31,888 nucleotides of DNA from an uncultured Bacilli bacterium (lineage in GTDB: Bacteria; Bacillota_I; Bacilli_A; RF39; UBA660). The notes below the pieces were generated by a model. That model searched no databases and was not told the origin of the DNA. It saw only the letters and a list, made by a program, of their open reading frames with translations. The stretch is from the NCBI GenBank assembly GCA_934097015.1, contig CAKONF010000011.1, forward strand, positions 1-31,888, in the 5' to 3' direction. Position numbers and translations under genes: made by a program. Below, in pieces: positions 30,411-31,888 of this stretch (its first letter is position 1; every line of letters starts with the position of its first letter).

Positions 30411-31254
30411 GATTAAAATTGCAAAGATTAAAAGTATCATTTCAAAAAAGTCATTAGGTGATAGTGATAAATCACAAAGATACTTTCAAATATTCTATTT
30501 TGAAAGATTATTAGAAAGAATATCTAAAAGCAAATACAATGGCGAAATTGTTTTAAAAGGTGGATTACTTTTAACTTCCATAATAGGTGATGACAATAGA
30601 ACTACAAAAGATATGGATACAACTTTAAAGGGAATACCACTAAATAAAGAAATAGTTAGTAATATATTTAAAGAAATATTTGAAGTTGATATTAAAGATG
30701 GAGTTTCTTTTGAAATTATAAGTGTTAAAGATATAAGAAAAGAAGATATTTATGGTGGATTTAGATTAAATATATTATCTAAACTAGAAAATAACAAAAC
30801 CTATATAACTGTAGAATTAACTACTGGAGATAAAATTACTCCTAAAGAAATGAAATATAGTTATAATTCTATATTTGAAAACAAAAAAATAAGTATTATG
30901 TCTTACACATTAGAAACTGTATTAGCAAAAAAAATACATTCAGTATTAACATTAGGAACATTAACTACTAGACTGAAAGATTATTATGATATTTACATAT
31001 TAATGTTTGATAAAAGAGTATTCATTGATAAAATAATATTAAAAAGTGCAATAAAAAACACATTTGAAAATAGAAATGTAGTTATTAATATCGATGAATT
31101 TAAAAACATAGTAAATGATATAGCAAATGATGATGATATAAAATATAAATGGAAATATTATCAAGAAAGAAATGAATATGCAAAAAATATAAGTTTTATA
31201 GAAATTATAAATTCAATAAACAAAGTATTAAAAATAATGGAGGAAGAAAAATGA
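30409..31254 (+). CDS. abiEii: AbiEii/AbiGii-type nucleotidyltransferase toxin
   Basis: This 281-residue protein belongs to the AbiEii/AbiGii (DUF1814) nucleotidyltransferase-like family. The catalytic region shows 'EIVLKGGLLLTSIIGDDNRT' with K50-G51-G52 and 'RTTKDMD' (64-70; Asp68 and Asp70 as metal ligands). Later blocks are 'YTLETVLAKKIHSVLTLGTL' and 'TTRLKDYYDIYIL', all typical. Family toxins inhibit growth, and related proteins modify tRNA; AbiE gives phage abortive infection in lactococci. AAAAGGGGG is the ribosome binding site. The stop overlaps the GNAT start by 4 bases, so the acetyltransferase is translationally coupled. Confidence 0.9.
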   Translation: MIKIAKIKSIISKKSLGDSDKSQRYFQIFYFERLLERISKSKYNGEIVLKGGLLLTSIIGDDNRTTKDMDTTLKGIPLNKEIVSNIFKEIFEVDIKDGVSFEIISVKDIRKEDIYGGFRLNILSKLENNKTYITVELTTGDKITPKEMKYSYNSIFENKKISIMSYTLETVLAKKIHSVLTLGTLTTRLKDYYDIYILMFDKRVFIDKIILKSAIKNTFENRNVVINIDEFKNIVNDIANDDDIKYKWKYYQERNEYAKNISFIEIINSINKVLKIMEEEK

Positions 31255-31787
31255 AAGAATTAGAAACAGATAGACTAATTTTAAGAAAAATAACATTAGA
31301 TGATACAGAGGACATGTTTAACAATTGGGCGAGTGACCCTAAAGCAAGTGAAATGCTTGATTGGGATGTTCATGAAAGTGTTGATGTCACAAAAAAAGTT
31401 ATTTCTCATTGGATAGAAGAATATGAGAATGGGTCTTATAATTGGGTAGTGGAATTAAAAGATAATCACGAAATAATAGGAAGCATAACAGCAGTAAAAT
31501 ATAATGAAAAAAATAAAACTTGCGAAATAGGATATTGTTATGGTTCAAAATATTGGAGACACGGATATGCAAGTGAAGCATTAAGAAGAGTAATAGAGTT
31601 TTTTCTTAATGAAACTTGTATAGAATTAGTTGAAGCAAAACATATTTTTGGTAATCCAAATAGTGGCAAAGTTATGGCTAAAGCTGGTATGACAAAAGAA
31701 GCAACGCTTAGAAAAAGGCATCTAAACAAAAAGACAGGTGAAATAGAGGACTTGATAGTTTATAGCATAACAAAAAGTGAACTATAA
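31251..31787 (+). CDS. GNAT N-acetyltransferase (RimJ/RimL-like)
   Basis: This 178-residue acetyltransferase transfers acetyl from acetyl-CoA to an amine. It begins 'ELETDRLILRKITLDDTEDM', the usual start of the RimJ/RimL branch, has 'NHEIIGSITAVKYN' and 'CEIGYCYGSKYWRHGYASEA' (motif A with the acetyl-CoA loop near residues 100-112), and ends with 'NPNSGKVMAKAGMTKEA'. The start overlaps abiEii by 4 bases (ATGA). Members acetylate ribosomal proteins, small molecules or drugs. Its coupling to a toxin may be chance co-transcription or may mark a third component; the sequence does not decide. Confidence 0.85.
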   Translation: MKELETDRLILRKITLDDTEDMFNNWASDPKASEMLDWDVHESVDVTKKVISHWIEEYENGSYNWVVELKDNHEIIGSITAVKYNEKNKTCEIGYCYGSKYWRHGYASEALRRVIEFFLNETCIELVEAKHIFGNPNSGKVMAKAGMTKEATLRKRHLNKKTGEIEDLIVYSITKSEL

Positions 31788-31809
31788 AAAAACTACATTT
31801 CATTGTAGT
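31786..31809 (-). terminator. Minus-strand intrinsic terminator at the insertion-sequence junction
   Basis: On the minus strand ACTACA - ATGAAA - TGTAGT is followed by six Ts. On the plus strand no T tract follows, so it serves transcription entering from the right, away from the transposase fragment. It overlaps the GNAT stop codon. Confidence 0.6.
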
Positions 31810-31811
31810 AC

Positions 31812-31847
31812 TGAACTTGTCAATAAAAAGTAGACAATAAAAAACTT
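31812..31847 (-). mobile_element. Probable terminal segment of an IS3-type insertion sequence
   Basis: Between the transposase stop (31848) and about 31812 lies TGAACTTGTCAATAAAAAGT followed by AGACAATAA. It contains the inverted pair TTGTC / GACAA and starts with the terminal dinucleotide TG. This is the expected place and style of an IS3-family inverted repeat. The exact boundary cannot be fixed without the other end. Confidence 0.45.
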
Positions 31848-31888
31848 TTATTTAAACCCTAGTTGAGTTCTATACTCAATTGGGGTTT
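31848..31888 (-). CDS. C-terminus of an IS3-family transposase (OrfB), cut by the window edge
   Basis: Read on the minus strand from the window edge, the frame gives TPIEYRTQLGFK then TAA at 31850-31848. The block 'SPxEYRTQ' or a close variant is the familiar C-terminal end of IS3/IS150-group DDE transposases (rve integrase core). Only 12 residues are visible, so identity as a family is likely but intactness is unknown. The same bases can fold as a hairpin (31854-31867 with 31875-31888), which is explained by the coding sequence and need not be a terminator. Confidence 0.7.
   Translation of the reverse strand, partial: TPIEYRTQLGFK

Noticed and set aside
31854..31888. Plus-strand intrinsic terminator hairpin at the window end
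   Set aside because: The 14-bp hairpin is real, but the minus-strand reading TPIEYRTQLGFK explains these bases better and the T tract would lie outside the window.
1..31888. CRISPR array or mycoplasma-type genetic code
   Set aside because: No regularly spaced repeats were seen, and TGA clearly ends ybeY, yqzL and other genes.

Overview
The window reads as a chromosomal piece of a very AT-rich, low-GC Bacillota bacterium with the standard bacterial code: TGA is used as a stop (for example at the ends of ybeY and yqzL) and Trp is TGG. Gene order yqfC-yqfD-ybeY-cdd-era-yqzL-recO is the classic Bacilli/Clostridia sporulation and ribosome-maturation cluster. The surface proteins (NPKTG-anchored InlB-type repeats; a TasA-like pre-protein with a C-terminal 'FAGxxWKIVRIxGDGS' domain) and the extreme AT bias resemble uncultured gut Bacillota lineages. 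The exact lineage is inference.

Layout. 1-2240: tail of an unknown protein, a sortase-type surface protein, and a small dead reading frame with three in-frame TAA stops. 2394-4565: an acyl-CoA-ligase-like enzyme and mscL. 4645-12323: a remodelled yqfC-recO cluster. The genes phoH, yqfF and dgkA, present in the Bacillus subtilis version, are not here. In the same stretch are a VanZ-family protein, an HIT hydrolase, two tandem cytidine-deaminase genes (the second without its zinc ligands), two tandem paralogues of unknown function, and a Lys/Asn-rich unknown protein. 12324-14461: a strong promoter and a ~130-nt candidate structured RNA carrying an 11-G homopolymer, then a large TasA-like surface protein gene. 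14557-18777: a tight three-gene operon (fold-type III PLP racemase, ATP-grasp ligase, glutamine-dependent amidotransferase). It suggests racemisation, attachment and amidation of an amino acid, possibly a D-amino-acid peptidoglycan cross-bridge. A MurJ/SpoVB-type flippase gene lies convergent to it (18847-20487).

20488-27841: an orphan P-loop protein, a membrane-anchored thioredoxin, an ABC transporter with fused permease, an ADP-ribosylglycohydrolase with an apparent C-terminal HExxH zincin domain, an unknown membrane protein, trpS and tRNA-His. 27918-31888: an accessory region with a LigD-like phosphoesterase-polymerase protein lacking a ligase domain, a small membrane protein, an AbiEi/AbiEii toxin-antitoxin pair coupled to a GNAT acetyltransferase, and at the right edge the last 12 codons of an IS3-type transposase on the minus strand.

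Regulatory signals are clear because the background is AT-rich: several near-consensus sigma-A promoters with extended -10 elements, many intrinsic terminators, and two gene starts (yqzL and abiEii) where an 11-bp hairpin holds the ribosome binding site in its loop and part of the start codon in its 3' arm. All family assignments are from motif recognition by eye; no database search was run.
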